Part shown: positions 47,580 through 58,867 of the stretch, in pieces
Layout of the letters: the number at the start of each line of letters is the position of its first letter
Position numbering within the stretch: position 1 is the first letter of the stretch
Source: Dryas octopetala
Lineage: Eukaryota > Streptophyta > Magnoliopsida > Rosales > Rosaceae
Reading direction: 5' to 3'
DNA length: 64,000 nucleotides
NCBI GenBank assembly: GCA_963921425.1
Contig: OY992838.1
Span: forward strand, 3,534,001-3,598,000
The notes under the pieces: model-generated
Databases searched by the model: none
Told to the model about the DNA's origin: nothing
Seen by the model: only the letters and a program-made list of their open reading frames with translations
Program-made: the position numbers and the translations under genes

Positions 47580-48073
47580 GAAGATAAATTTATGAACTTG
47601 CCGGCTGCCCATTTGGTTGTAGAGGTTACAGATAATGTTGTCTTCCTCTTCAGTGAAGCCTCCATGTTTGATGTCTGGCCTCAGATAATTGAGCCAACGC
47701 AAACGGCAACTCTTCCCACATCGCCTAAGGCCTACAAAATGGGGACGAATTCTGTCAATTAGTAACAAATATGAGACCAAAAGAAACAAAAGTTCAATAC
47801 TTTTCTCATCCAGAAAAAAAAAAAAAAAAAGTTCTCAGAGGTTAAAACTCAAACAGATGATGAATGGGTTTATTGTGGAAGTGACTGAACAAATTTGCAA
47901 AAAAAGAAAAACCCATTAGAGAGAGAGAGAGAGAGACCAGCTTTTTGAGGCAAGGAAATCCAATTGCCACCAGTGCCATGAGTCTCAAGGTAGGTCTTAA
48001 GAGTTGCATCTTCATCAGGAGACCATGGCCCTCTCTTCACGTTCGCTTTGTCACAGCATGGAGCACGTCCCAT
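46812..48073 (-). CDS. R2R3-MYB transcription factor, RAX/MYB36-like (subgroup 14)
   Basis: Three exons, 48073-47938, 47731-47602 and 47451-46812, give 301 residues. The start [22 protein letters not shown] is the standard R2R3 opening; the upstream frame has no ATG. R2 (residues about 14-61) contains [20 protein letters not shown] and the [16 protein letters not shown] linker. R3 (about 67-113) contains [20 protein letters not shown] and [20 protein letters not shown]. The GTGGNWI insertion and KHGGF point to the RAX/MYB36/MYB87 group, which controls axillary meristems, endodermal differentiation or related patterning. The member cannot be settled here. Intron 2 uses a GC donor (CG|GCAAGT), the only placement that restores GSRWS. 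Intron positions are the usual ones for R2R3 genes. A long poly(A) run lies in intron 2 (47541-47571). Confidence 0.93.
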
Positions 48074-48220
48074 GGTTACTCTCTTGGCTCTTGCTCTCGC
48101 TCCCACCACCAAAACTAAACCCTAAGTATGAAACAGACACAGAGACAGAGAAGAAAATTCCAGACACTGAGACACGCAAATGCTCCAAATCAAGCAATGC
48201 AGGGGATTTTGTTGGAGGTT

Positions 48221-48228
48221 TTTATAAA
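48221..48228 (-). promoter_or_regulatory. TATA box of the MYB gene
   Basis: TTTATAAA lies about 150 bases upstream of the MYB start codon, so transcription should begin near 48190 with a leader of about 120 bases. Confidence 0.55.
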
Positions 48229-49205
48229 GATGGTGGCGCCTTCAAAATTAAAATATAACAAAATAACAAAATAAAATAAAATAAAAAAGCTTGACCTTTG
48301 TACGACCTCCTCGTTATTCAATTTTAATTATAATTTTTTATTTGATGCTTGTATCTTGCTTTTCAAGATAGAGGCCCAGTCCACTTGCAGACAAAGGATG
48401 GTATTGACTTTTTTTTTTTTTTCCTCTTTTTTCTAAACGGATTATATCATTTATATGTCAGCTTAATTCATTAATTTAGCATAAGATTCTCTTTTATTTA
48501 AATTAATTTACACATAATGTATGTATACAATAATTTTTCATCTTGTGATAATTGGTTATATGAGGTGCATAAAAGATGGATTTTAAGAGGATTTTGTATA
48601 CATTTATTTAAAAATTCTTTGATACAGGATGTAATAGAGTATTTAAATGAATGTCTTACATTCTGTTATTGGTATCAACATTTGAAAACTACAACATAAT
48701 TATTTGAAAGTTTTCTCACATCGCATTTGTACTCCATATTAGAAAATGTCTTAACATCTATTGTATGCAAGACTTTTTCTCTTTGTGCCCCTCTTTTCTT
48801 TCTTATATGAAGGATATTATCAATAATTCCTTTATGTAAATTTTGGATAATATAGTAAAAATGAGTCATTCAAATTGTCGGTCCAAAATTCTCATGAGTC
48901 AAATTTTATTAGTTTTATCTAATAGATGCATGTGCGCTTGCTCTCGTAAGAGGACAAATAACATTGACTTAGTCAACACAAACAAAACCATATTGATATT
49001 ATGCCTCGCTAGTAGCGATTAGTGGTAATAGACATTTGCTTAACATGCCTTGCAAAGACCAAACGGCATCCTATAAAAAATTGTGGTCAATTAGTAATAA
49101 TAAATCGTAATTGGCACTCGAACAGTTTGGCTTGCTCTAGTATTATATAGTGGTGAATGGTTCAAATTATCTTTTCAAAGTGTGTTTGTGATATTATAAG
49201 TTTTA

Positions 49206-49694
49206 GGCTTATTCACACCATTGTCCTTTGTAAGATACACTTTTTTTCACTTTGCCTCCTGAAACTTAAATCCTCTCAGAATACCACCTGAACTTCACAA
49301 AGTTGTTGCAAAAGACCCTATGCCGTTAACTCTGTCAATTTTTCCGTTAAAATAGCTGACATGGCACCTATATGGCATGAGTGAGACCATTTTTTAGTTA
49401 TGTAAGATCCATGTAGACAAGCAAAATTATAAAAAATTGACATGGATCTCATTATTTTTAGTTTTAAAATTATTTTTTTTGTCCACATGAATTTTACATA
49501 ACTAAAAAAGGGTCTCACTCATGCTATATAGGTGTCACGTCATCTATTTTAACGGAAAAATTGACAGAGTTAACGGCATAGGGTCTTTTGCAATAACTTT
49601 GTAAAGCTCAAGTGGCAAACTGAGAGGATTTAAGTTTCAGGGGGTAAAGTGAAAAAAAAGTGTATCTTACAAGGGGCAATGGTGTAAATAAGCC
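49206..49694. mobile_element. MULE-type MITE, 489 bp, 9-bp target duplication
   Basis: Inverted arms of about 200 bp run from each end: GGCTTATTCACACCATTGTC on the left, and GGCTTATTTACACCATTGCC as the complement of the right. Both arms contain TTAACTCTGTCAATTTTTCC or its complement. The element is flanked by TAAGTTTTA at 49197-49205 and 49695-49703, a 9-bp duplication as made by Mutator-like transposases. It has no coding capacity. Confidence 0.85.
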
Positions 49695-49703
49695 TAAGTT
49701 TTA

Positions 49704-52264
49704 AACTATTTTTAGTATTATTTCACAATTCAAATTAACCATCGAGAGTGAGCTTTTGATGGCTTGGACAATTACGAAAAAGGGCCTTGGTCAGCCAAAA
49801 TGATTTGGACCTCCTTTGCCCTCTTCTTTTTGACTTTTTTGTATTTTTGTTGTTTTTTCTGCTTTTAGTCTAAGATTCCATGTCACGGACTCGAGTCGTT
49901 TAATTGTCAAATTGCTCAACTGGTAACTCCACAAAACTCTCTACATCAACATTTTTACTTGTAACCCCACCACACCCCCCATATCATTTTGATCTTTTGC
50001 ACATACACTCCACTGTTAATCACAAAGTGGGCCTATAGCCCAATCCTTCATGGGCCCAAGTGGGCAGAACCAACTGACCCGAATTTGTTTTCATTGGGCT
50101 AAACTGGGCTGGGCTGAGGTGTATGAGCTAGTCCATGCTTGCATTTCAGATGTGTGGTCTGACATTCTAACCCACTGAAACACGTTGTAGTTTATACTGT
50201 GTTGACTCTGGGCCAGAAGAATCATTGACCAGGTTGGCCCAGTGAAAGGCATTTGTTATTGTGTGTAAGTACTACGATTTATGAAATATGGAATCCAATG
50301 TGAAACTAGGAAAAGAATGGTTTGGTTTTTACTCAAACGTACAGAATTAAAGAGACAGCTCTGCATATGTTGATTTTCATGCAACTTGTAAGGCCAAGGA
50401 CAAACGCATGCTTAAGTTGCCAAAACTATTTTCTTTTTTTTTTTTGGTTAATTGGAGGGTCAGAGACCCCAAACAACAAAACTAGACAACAACCAAACCA
50501 GGTTTATAGACAGCCAAAACTATTTTCTATGCCTAAGGTACATATTGACAACAACTATGATAAAGTCGAGACCCAATCGAAGTATGAGAAATGCTAGGGT
50601 CAATTTGCCTACATACATAAATGATTGACAATTGTTAATTGGGCGTAGATATTACAATAAACTTCACACAAATTTATGGTTCAAAATTAAGTACAAGTAC
50701 ATGAACAATCAGCTAGTGGAGTTCCAACAATAAATTTGATTGGTGACATTCAATAGAGCATGCCATCTCAATTTGTAGGTAAACTAGGCAATGGGTGCAT
50801 TATGTTGACAATCAAGCATTTTTGTACGCATTCAAATTTATGGACTTTGCATAATTGCATTCATGCCCATAATAAAAGATTTAGGGGCTAGGCTAGACCG
50901 CTAGAGCATGAAAAAAGATTGGGATGATGATAAAAAGAAAGAAAAAGGTGCTGAAATCTTGAGTAAGTTACTCCTACAGTCCTACTAGCTCCTAAGCCTC
51001 CTATGCTATACTAGAAGATAAAAAAGGAAAACAAGAGATGGATGATGATCCCATTTTTCAAGTTACAACACTTATCTTGGACATAATATCTACCCACAGC
51101 TTTCATTAAATAATCATCCCTTCTTTTATATTATGTTAGATTCACATTCAATTTATATAGTTATTTACACTACCAAACTTTTTCTATAATATAAACATAT
51201 GTGGATAACCATATACGTAGTAGATAAGAGTTGAACATGTCCACATCAATTTATGCAACTACCACATTTTCAATCTAATGAGCAATGATATATTCCTCAT
51301 CGCAAACAAACGTAACACACTAACACCTAACAAATAGTACACAATGGCGACAGCCGCAACAATGTTTAATCCATTGAAAGAGACTTGGGTCCTTTACAAA
51401 CTTCATTTGTGATTTGTTACTTTATTTATTAAGTCAATGTGTTTCGTACTAAGTTTTGTGAATATGTTAAACGAGTTTTGATTTTATCATGTGATGAAAA
51501 ATGTATCTTTTTTGGCGCTATAATGTATTTTTGGCAAATGTTGTTCATTCATAAATAAAGTTATTATATTAAAAAATAAATAATGAGAGACAAACCACTA
51601 ATTTTGATTTAAGTCAATGTGTTTCATATTATTAAGGCTTAAGCGTGCATATATGGGGTTGGTTTAAGTTCTTATCCGGGGTTTAGAGATGGGTTTGCAT
51701 GCAACCAAACAGAGCACAATGACACATTCTTCAAGGGCTTTTCTTGTGATGGAAACTTTTGACGGTAATAGACCCACCAACTCAAAACAGTTTTGAGGAG
51801 CACGCCACTACAGGATTCCTCCCACCCAAGTAAAGTTCCCCTGCTTCAAAGATGAAGACAAAATCAACCAAACCTTGGAACCACCGTCCACTTTGTCTGC
51901 CTTTTTCATTCTTAAATCTTTCATTTATTAGTCTTGCTCTACCCTTAATGACACCACAATAATAATGATGCTTCCAAAATTTATTACTATAAATCAGGTA
52001 ACCCGTAACAAAAATTGCGCTATACTTAATTCTTTTACAAGAAAATTATGAATTTAGGTTCTAGCTATATTTGTTCTTAGGAAAAAATTTATTATCAGGG
52101 TTGTATATATTTTTTATGTCTATTTTTTATATTATATAATCTAACATATAATAAAATATATAGACACAATAATATATATACCTGTTATATAAAAGGTTTT
52201 TTTTATTCTTAACGTGAGAATGTAAAGTATATTTGTCTATATTAAAAAATAAGGAGAATAATCT
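49704..52264. other. intergenic, no gene recognised
   Basis: AT-rich spacer upstream of the MYB gene. Between 50028 and 50105 there is a cluster of TGGGCC, AGCCCA and TGGGCT words resembling site II elements, with no gene beside it. AAGTCAATGTGTTTC occurs twice, near 51431 and 51613. Nothing else was seen. Confidence 0.45.
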
Positions 52265-52600
52265 TTAGCATTATATTTTTTACATAAAATTTTAATATGA
52301 CCTACTTCATATAAGATTTTAATTATTCGAATAGTCTATTTTTTAAGGCTTCATTAAAAGATAATTTTTGTAAAAAATTAGATAAATCAGAAACTATTTA
52401 TCTACAAAAATTAAATCATCAACATTTCAAGTATTTTTTTTAATTATTTAATTTTTGTAAGTAAATAATTTTCGATTTATTTAATTTTTCGCAAGATAAT
52501 TTTTTTAATAAAGATCTAAAAAATAGATGATTCGAATTGTTAAATCCTATATAAAATAGACCTCATTAATAATTTGTGTAAAATATAATGTCATAAATCT
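52265..52600. mobile_element. foldback MITE, ~335 bp
   Basis: Two arms of about 155 bp are imperfect reverse complements. CATTATATTTTTTACATAAA near 52270 pairs with the complement of TTGTGTAAAATATAATG near 52578. ATTCGAATAGTCTATTTTTT near 52336 pairs with AAAAAATAGATGATTCGAAT near 52518. There is almost no loop and no ORF. Confidence 0.65.
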
Positions 52601-53918
52601 ACCCCCAAAAAATAATAACCTTGTATAAGTGCTTGAATCTCTTTCTTTATTACAAATTTGGTTTTGATTTTGCGTGTTTTAATTTCTTTGGCTTACTTGT
52701 TCAAGTCATGATCATATAATAGAAGTTTAAAAATTATAAATCCAAGAATATGAGTCACACACAAATGATTTGTACCAATCTTTGTTTACGGGGTCAGTTA
52801 ATTTTTGTCTAAATGTGTAGTCAAGATTTATCTTCTAAAAAGATAACTAGATTATCCAAAAGGAAAACATTTCTCGTAAAATAAATATGTACAACATAAG
52901 CATTGTGTGTATGCCCAGAGGCAATGATGCCTCCTTGACCATATCCTGTCTCTTCAAATCTTTCACATCAAAGATATTTTATTTTCTTCCACAAAATCCC
53001 ATAAAAGAATAGTCAAAACACAAGTGACACAAAGTGGATAAAATGAATTAATGAAAGATTAGGGGATAAGGACGAACTTATCAGCTCCCCAGCCACGTCA
53101 CATATCTAATCGCAATGTGCATGAAATCAGATATAGTTGTTTATAGAGGGTGGTGGATATAATCATATACTTCATTCAAGCTTTAATCATTTTCTTAAAT
53201 CACACATTACTGTAAACTATAATTTTTTATACCACACTTTATTATTAGGATTTAATCGAACTTCATTATACTTTATAATAAGCTTGGAACTCAAGCTTGC
53301 ACAAAGCCAATGCATCAATGAAATCCATAGTAAGTCGGTGAGAATACCCACAGAGACCCATTGAATTGAAGTGGATAAGGTGTAATAAAAAACAGAGCTA
53401 ATCATCATTTTCAGATGCCTTAAAGAATCTAAAGCTTCGGGCTGAAGCTTGAAGACAAAACCCAACTTTTTTTCATCATAAGGAAAAATACCCAGATTGA
53501 AGAATCTGAGAAATTTTCCTAAAGGGACTAAACAACAAGCCAAACATTGAATTGTGCTGAAAGGGAACCGCCAAATAGTGGAAAATAAGTTTAAAAGAAA
53601 TAAACTTCACATTAATTAAGCAACTTACAAGTGTAATTATCCGAGAAAATTAGACAAACATGAAATGGAAAATTACAATTCAAAGACATATTCATCAAAA
53701 GCAACCGCTACCCATTACTCAGCAGCCCCAACAAATTCTTCTTTGTACAACAAAATTTGCAATTTTTTTTTTGGGGTTATTTTTTCACATCAACTATTTG
53801 CAGAGTTTAAAAATTAACTTGTATTCACAGAGTCAGAAGAATCAAAAGGCCACCGATTTGAACGCAACAGCCAAAAAATTGAATCAAAACGAAAGAGCCA
53901 AGCGAGTCGACACGGGAC
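52601..53918. other. 3' flank of the CCCH zinc-finger gene, no gene recognised
   Basis: AT-rich sequence with small open frames of no recognisable family. Bases from about 53660 to 53918 probably contain the 3' UTR of the leftward zinc-finger gene. Confidence 0.4.
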
Positions 53919-55061
53919 TCACTTCTCGGCTTCACCCACGAGCTTTGAAACCCATGCAACATCGGGAGCTGACGACGCGGCCGAGTCGACTCGGCCCATC
54001 GAGTTCTCCTTACTCAGCCTCGAGTACATTCTCGCTCGCAGGTTCCTCCCAGACTCCACCCTCTCCATTGCCGGCTCTTCTTCGCAAGAGGGGTCCCACA
54101 GCTCGATCGGGCCGGGTCCAGGTCCGCACCGACCCGAGTTCCGAGTCGGAGTCGAAGGAAGGCTACAAAATACGGGTCGGAGCGCCGACCCACGTGGAGA
54201 AACAAACCCAGATCCCATTTGGGCTCCCCATGCAGGGGCAGTAGCACTCATTTTCATCTTAGCAAGCTTAAAACTCCGCATCGAGGCAACGAGTTCACTC
54301 ACCGAGTTAACCGATCCACACCCGAGTTGCGGACTATTCGGCGACATTGGCGGCGAGTCAGATGGCGGGGATACCGGAGGTGATACGAGGATCGAGATGG
54401 GCGAAGAAGCAAACCCCCCCTTGTTCAAATACGAGTCGAAGACACCGCCCGACCCGAGAGTCCTCGGACTCTGCTGCTGAGGCAGGACCCTGAGCTGTTC
54501 GGGCGTGTGGGCGAAGAAGCAGACCCGACGGTGACAAGCCAACCCGTCCTTGCATGGCTGGGTCCGGTACCGGGCCGGGTGCAGCCAGCACTCGAAGACC
54601 CCGTGAGCAAACTCGCACGAGTCACCCTTGGCACAGTTCCCTTTGCGAAAGTCGGGGCAGGCGGCGCCCGAATAGTGGTACTTTCTCGGGTCCCTCCGGC
54701 GGGCCTTCTCGCCCGGGTGGGCATACGGACACTCGGTCCAGTCATGTGACCTGCCACGTGCGCACCTCCGGACTTTGAACTCGAACATGCGGAACTGGTC
54801 GCAGGAGATCGCGTTTACGTCCGGGTCGTCGCTCAGTGAGTCGGACGCGTTGGACGGGAGGTAACGGTGGAGCGCCGCGAGGGAGTCGAGGAACATGGGG
54901 GAGTAGTCTCCGTTACCGGCATTGGCGTTAGCGTTAGCGTTAACGTTAACGGAGAATGGTGAGGGCACTGAGGGGGTTAGGGGGGTTAGATCGTCGAATG
55001 GGTCCCACGTAGGAACTTGGAATGTCGTCGGATTGAGTCGGGTGGGTTCTCCGAGCATCAT
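53919..55061 (-). CDS. plant tandem CCCH zinc-finger protein (TZF1/2/3 type)
   Basis: A single intronless exon of 380 residues; the family is typically intronless. The start is the first of the MM pair ([11 protein letters not shown]). Residues about 100-130 form the plant RR domain ([40 protein letters not shown]), followed by the plant-type zinc fingers [19 protein letters not shown] (C-x7-C-x5-C-x3-H) and [16 protein letters not shown] (C-x5-C-x4-C-x3-H). The rest is rich in Ser and Pro, with [15 protein letters not shown] and a C-terminal [10 protein letters not shown] motif. Relatives bind AU-rich RNA, move between nucleus and P-bodies or stress granules, and act in ABA, gibberellin and stress responses. 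An NA-dipeptide run (residues 37-46) is encoded by a GTTAGC/GTTAAC tandem. The coding region is GC-rich and rich in CpG, unlike its neighbours. Confidence 0.95.
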   Translation of the reverse strand: MMLGEPTRLNPTTFQVPTWDPFDDLTPLTPSVPSPFSVNVNANANANAGNGDYSPMFLDSLAALHRYLPSNASDSLSDDPDVNAISCDQFRMFEFKVRRCARGRSHDWTECPYAHPGEKARRRDPRKYHYSGAACPDFRKGNCAKGDSCEFAHGVFECWLHPARYRTQPCKDGLACHRRVCFFAHTPEQLRVLPQQQSPRTLGSGGVFDSYLNKGGFASSPISILVSPPVSPPSDSPPMSPNSPQLGCGSVNSVSELVASMRSFKLAKMKMSATAPAWGAQMGSGFVSPRGSALRPVFCSLPSTPTRNSGRCGPGPGPIELWDPSCEEEPAMERVESGRNLRARMYSRLSKENSMGRVDSAASSAPDVAWVSKLVGEAEK

Positions 55062-55133
55062 ATTTGGGTGGGATTGGTTGGACGTTGAGAGTCGAGACAC
55101 TTCAAATGCTAGAGGGGGTGGTGTCTGACTCTC

Positions 55134-55143
55134 TATATATAAA
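55134..55143 (-). promoter_or_regulatory. TATA box of the CCCH zinc-finger gene
   Basis: TTTATATATA on the minus strand lies 73-82 bases upstream of the chosen ATG. The reading frame extends to an earlier ATG at 55199, but that ATG is upstream of this TATA box, which supports the 55061 start. Confidence 0.6.
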
Positions 55144-55867
55144 CTGTTTTTTTCAGAGATAGAGAGAGTGTTTAAATGCCAGGTAGGCCACATAGTCACA
55201 TAGTGGGTTGGGTTTAACCGTGGTGGAGTTAATTAGATAACTGCGATCAATTAACTCTTCTTAAATATCTACCCGCCTCTTTATATCTTTATATATTCCT
55301 TTTTTTTCTAGGGAAAAATAGTTTATGATTTAAAATCTATATAAAATAAAAATGAAAAGTGGATTTTTTTTTATAAAAAAATAAAATAAAAAGGGAAATA
55401 AACCCAATTGAAAGTTTGAAACAGAGATGCACCTAGAGTTTAATGAAAAATAAATTGTAAGACATGGAATGTTGGATGAGACATAGAGTTTTCGTTACTA
55501 GATTATAGATTATTCAAATCCCATGAATGGACCAATTTATGTAGTTTCATCTTATCTCCTTTAAATTTTAAATATTAGTTTTTCTCAAATTTTTTCCCAA
55601 TTGAAATCGCTTTATACGGCTAAAATGATATATAGTTCAATTTTACCTCATGAATGTATACAAAAATGAAGCATAAGTTTCATGATCAAACAAAAAAGGA
55701 AGATAATTCGAAGGTGTTAGAGGAGTTGGTTCGGAAATATAGTTGTAAACTCTGACATCGAGTAAGACCTTCGAAATCAGGCATAAAGGGAGGTAAAATC
55801 TCTTGTGAATCCTTTAGGCCAAACGTGAATTATCTGTTTTTAAACGGTCAAAAGAATTAATCTAACA

Positions 55868-56058
55868 ATAATGCTAGTTGTCCCACATTTTTTTTCCCAC
55901 ATTTGTATCTCACCTGATGTGTCATTACCTTACTGGAAGGGTATTTCTTTTTTCTTTTTTAGGTTTTAATTTTTAATTTTTAGTGTCCAATGTATGAATG
56001 CCATATAAGATGGTATGAAATTGTGGTATAAAAATGTGGTAAGTGTAGCATTACTGTT
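55868..56058. mobile_element. MITE, ~190 bp, second copy of the window-start repeat
   Basis: The inverted ends read AATGCTAGTTGTCCCACATT on the left and AATGCTACACTTACCACATT as the complement of the right. The body matches bases 1-148 in the same orientation. No ORF is present and the target duplication is uncertain. Confidence 0.65.
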
Positions 56059-56449
56059 AATCTAATGCACAAAAAATAAAGTAGAACACCCTTGATTACA
56101 AAAAAAAAAAAAAAAAAAAAACAAAAACCGAAAAAACAAAAACAAAAAAACAAAAAAGGAAGATAAGATCAAACAATGTCACGTAACATTTGAACCACTT
56201 CGATGATGACTGCGTTGCACACTTGCACTTCATTACAATGCATGTATATTTTTTCTCCTTAATATTGTTTGATCAAAAATAAAAATAGTACGTCAATTTA
56301 TATGAATGGATTAGATTTAAAAGATATTATCCTTTTTAAGTACATCAATTATTTTTTTCTATAATGTTAGAAATGTATTATGTTTGAGTTTCTCTAAAGA
56401 TTTAAAATATATATATTTAATTCAAAAAAGACTTTTTTATCAACCTAAT

Positions 56450-57050
56450 TCTTAAAGGTTTATTGATTTTAACTACTAAATTTTAATAACTTTTTAATTT
56501 AGATATCAAAATTAAATAGCATTTTAGATTAGGTATTAGTTGAAAAGTCAAACAAATTAATAAAGTAAAAAAGTATTAGAATTTACAAATATTACATCAC
56601 ATGCCACTACAATAAAAAAAATTAAAAAATATTATTTCACAAATATTATATTAATTTATACTATATTGTATTAAAAAAAAATCAATACAGTCACAACTTA
56701 ATTGTGACTGTAATTGGTAAATTGAAAGAGACAACTCACACCACTATACTATATATTATTTTGAGTAAAAGTATTATTTTGACATCTATTTATACTATAT
56801 TGTAGTATAATTTTTCTAAAAAAAATTTAATTAAGTCACAACTTAACTGTGACTGTCTCACAATTTAGATGTGACTGTTGTTCAGTCACAACTAAATTTG
56901 AATTTGTGAGTGTCGTACAGTCACAACTAAATGTGAAGTTGAGACTACATTAGTAAATTTTTAAGATAATATAAAAGCCTAAAAAATAATTTTATCAAAA
57001 TCTTATAAATTTTAATTAACATTAATCGTAGATGGATAAAAATGTCAAAA
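56450..57050. mobile_element. AGTTGTGACTG repeat, copy 2 (inverted, truncated)
   Basis: This is a reverse-complement copy of about 21450-22050 with only scattered substitutions and small indels, for example AGTGTCGTACAGTCACAACT in both. It lacks the outer 130 bp that the first copy has on its left side. It is flanked by ordinary AT-rich sequence on the left and by a G-box-rich stretch on the right. Confidence 0.7.
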
Positions 57051-57263
57051 AATATATTGTTCTTTGCCTTTCGCTCTTTGCATTTGGATTTATTAACTCA
57101 CGGGCGACGGCCTTGGTTTGGTTGTGGTAATTGGTAAACAATGCGATAAGAAGCTGAGAGGTGGGCCCACTCCCCCCAATAAAAAAAATTTGACAGGTAG
57201 GCAAAATGTAATCGCGGTAGGACCCCGGAATCGATGGATAATAAATACACTGGACAAGGATGG

Positions 57264-57343
57264 CACGTGTAATTTGCCAAAGAACAAAATATGTACGGAA
57301 AAGCACGTGTAAACTCGTCAGACGACGCGTATGTGCACACGTG
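57264..57343. promoter_or_regulatory. cluster of three G-boxes / ABRE cores
   Basis: CACGTG occurs at 57264, 57304 and 57338, in GGCACGTGTAA, AGCACGTGTAA and ACACGTGG contexts, with GCGTGGC at 57404. This is a dense G-box/ABRE group in a locally GC-rich patch. No coding gene starts nearby; the nearest candidate target is the zinc-finger gene 2.2 kb to the left. Confidence 0.4.
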
Positions 57344-57503
57344 GTTGGTGGCTTCTCGAGGTGGCGGTGACCCACTAACAGTCCATCAAACGGATGTTGT
57401 ACGCGTGGCACCTGATGTGGCTCCGCTTTTGCCCCCTCGAGATCCTCACTCTGATCTTGTCCACTGACTAAAAGCTTTTTCTTAATTTTAAATCAATTTC
57501 TTT

Positions 57504-57609
57504 TTCATTTTCTTTTTTCTTTTTTCTTTTTTCTTTTTTCTTTTTTCTTTTTTCTTTTTTCTTTTTTCTTTTTTCTTTTTTCTTTTTTCTTTTTTCTTTT
57601 TTCTTTTTT
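57504..57609. repeat. (CTTTTTT)n 7-bp tandem repeat
   Basis: About 14 almost perfect copies of a 7-base TTTTTTC unit. It resembles no telomere sequence. Confidence 0.9.
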
Positions 57610-57750
57610 AACTCAGCAATTAACAAGCGTTTGTAACCGCACAAGTGGCACAACACATGAGTTTATAATTTCCAATATATAAAAAAGGTTTTGAACCCAA
57701 AAGAACGTAGAGATAAAGGTACGAGATAGTGTGATTGCAACATTGTCACA

Positions 57751-57999
57751 TTGTCAGATTGCAACAATCATGTTGCTACCTTGATTAAGTTAACTGACGC
57801 CAACTTTATTTTATGGTCCACCCAGATGAAGCCCTTGCTTATTGGGCATTACTTGTGGAAGTATGTTGATGGCACTTCTCCTCCTCCAGCTTTGACAATC
57901 GCGGTTGTTCCTCCGGCCACGGATCCTACTCCTAATCCGGCCTATACCTCATGGTTCCAAAAGGACCAATTGGTCATGAGTTACTTTTACAAGTTATGA
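57751..57999 (+). pseudogene. Ty1/copia gag N-terminal remnant
   Basis: The frame reads VATLIKLTDANFILWSTQMK, PLLIGHYLWKYVDGTSPPP, and NPAYTSWFQKDQLVMSYF. This is the opening of plant copia gag polyproteins (KL-x-x-x-NF-x-LW-x-x-Q, then DG-x-x-x-PP, then W-x-x-x-D-x-x). No ATG, LTR, protease or polymerase follows, so it is an isolated decayed fragment. Confidence 0.8.
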
Positions 58000-58262
58000 T
58001 AATGATTTTATGAGCAGTTTCTCAAAAATAAAAAAGTGAAGGTATGTTGAAGAGTGTCTCACTTTTATGGTTTGTTTCAAAGTTTTAAAATCCCAAAATG
58101 GATATATTTTTATGATTTGGTGTAAGATAAAGCAGTTTGAGTGTTTGGTAAATATATTCTGGTATAAATTATATTAAACATATCAAATGACAACCACACT
58201 ATCATTATTGAAAAAAAAAAAAAAAGAATACGATTAAAAATATTTTCGAATATGGCTAGAAC

Positions 58263-58377
58263 TTATTTATCTCTTGTTGTATATAACATGTGAGACAAAT
58301 TTACTTATCCTTTATTGTATACAACATGTAAGATATTGTCTCACATCTTGTATATAACAAGAAATAGGTAAGTTTCT
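58263..58377. repeat. imperfect palindrome, 36-bp arms
   Basis: TTATTTATCTCTTGTTGTAT at 58265 continues to ATGTGAGACAA and pairs with TTGTCTCACATCTTGTATAT followed by AACAAGAAATAGGTAA near 58377, with five or so mismatches. An internal partial copy (TATTGTATACAACATGTAAG) lies in the loop. Function unknown; it may be a small MITE relic. Confidence 0.55.
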
Positions 58378-58867
58378 CTCTTAAAATATTGATATTGGTG
58401 AGCTGAGTAATGTGGTATTATACACAATTTCATGGAGAAGCACTATAAAACACTCATGCTTTTGGAAACAATGTTCAGTAATTGATTTAGTTTAGTTGCT
58501 TGATGTTGAATAAGTGGATAATCATTTCCATAATCTCATATGCGTTCGGTTGGTCCACTTTTGCAAGTTGCAACTATATAGTGGATAGGAGGAGGATACT
58601 ATATATAACTGTACTATACTATATAATTGTGATTTCGTGGAGTTTATAGAAGACAAATCTCATCGGGCCGTGTTTTAGGGCCTCGTGTTTAGTACATGTC
58701 ACCTTGATATGCAGCATAACATAAGATTAACTAAATAAATAATGCAATTGGAGTATTAGTTTCAATTTTTAATCTCGGTTTATAAAAAGCCTTTGAAGGC
58801 CTGGATTGTTGAACACTTGGTTTCAAAGCATGATTATTTTGCATCAAAAATAGGCAGAATTAAACTA

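Noticed and set aside
54014..54778. Several overlapping long frames on both strands within the zinc-finger gene
   Set aside because: They are shadows produced by the high GC content of the real reading frame and have no recognisable domains.
55062..55199. 46-residue N-terminal extension of the CCCH zinc-finger protein
   Set aside because: Its ATG lies upstream of the TATA box, and the family N-terminus begins at MMLGEP.
57022..57411. 129-residue ORF on the minus strand
   Set aside because: It starts at GTG, resembles no family and overlaps a repeat; the G-boxes on the same stretch are more likely regulatory.
57504..57609. Interstitial telomere repeat
   Set aside because: The unit is TTTTTTC, not the plant TTTAGGG.
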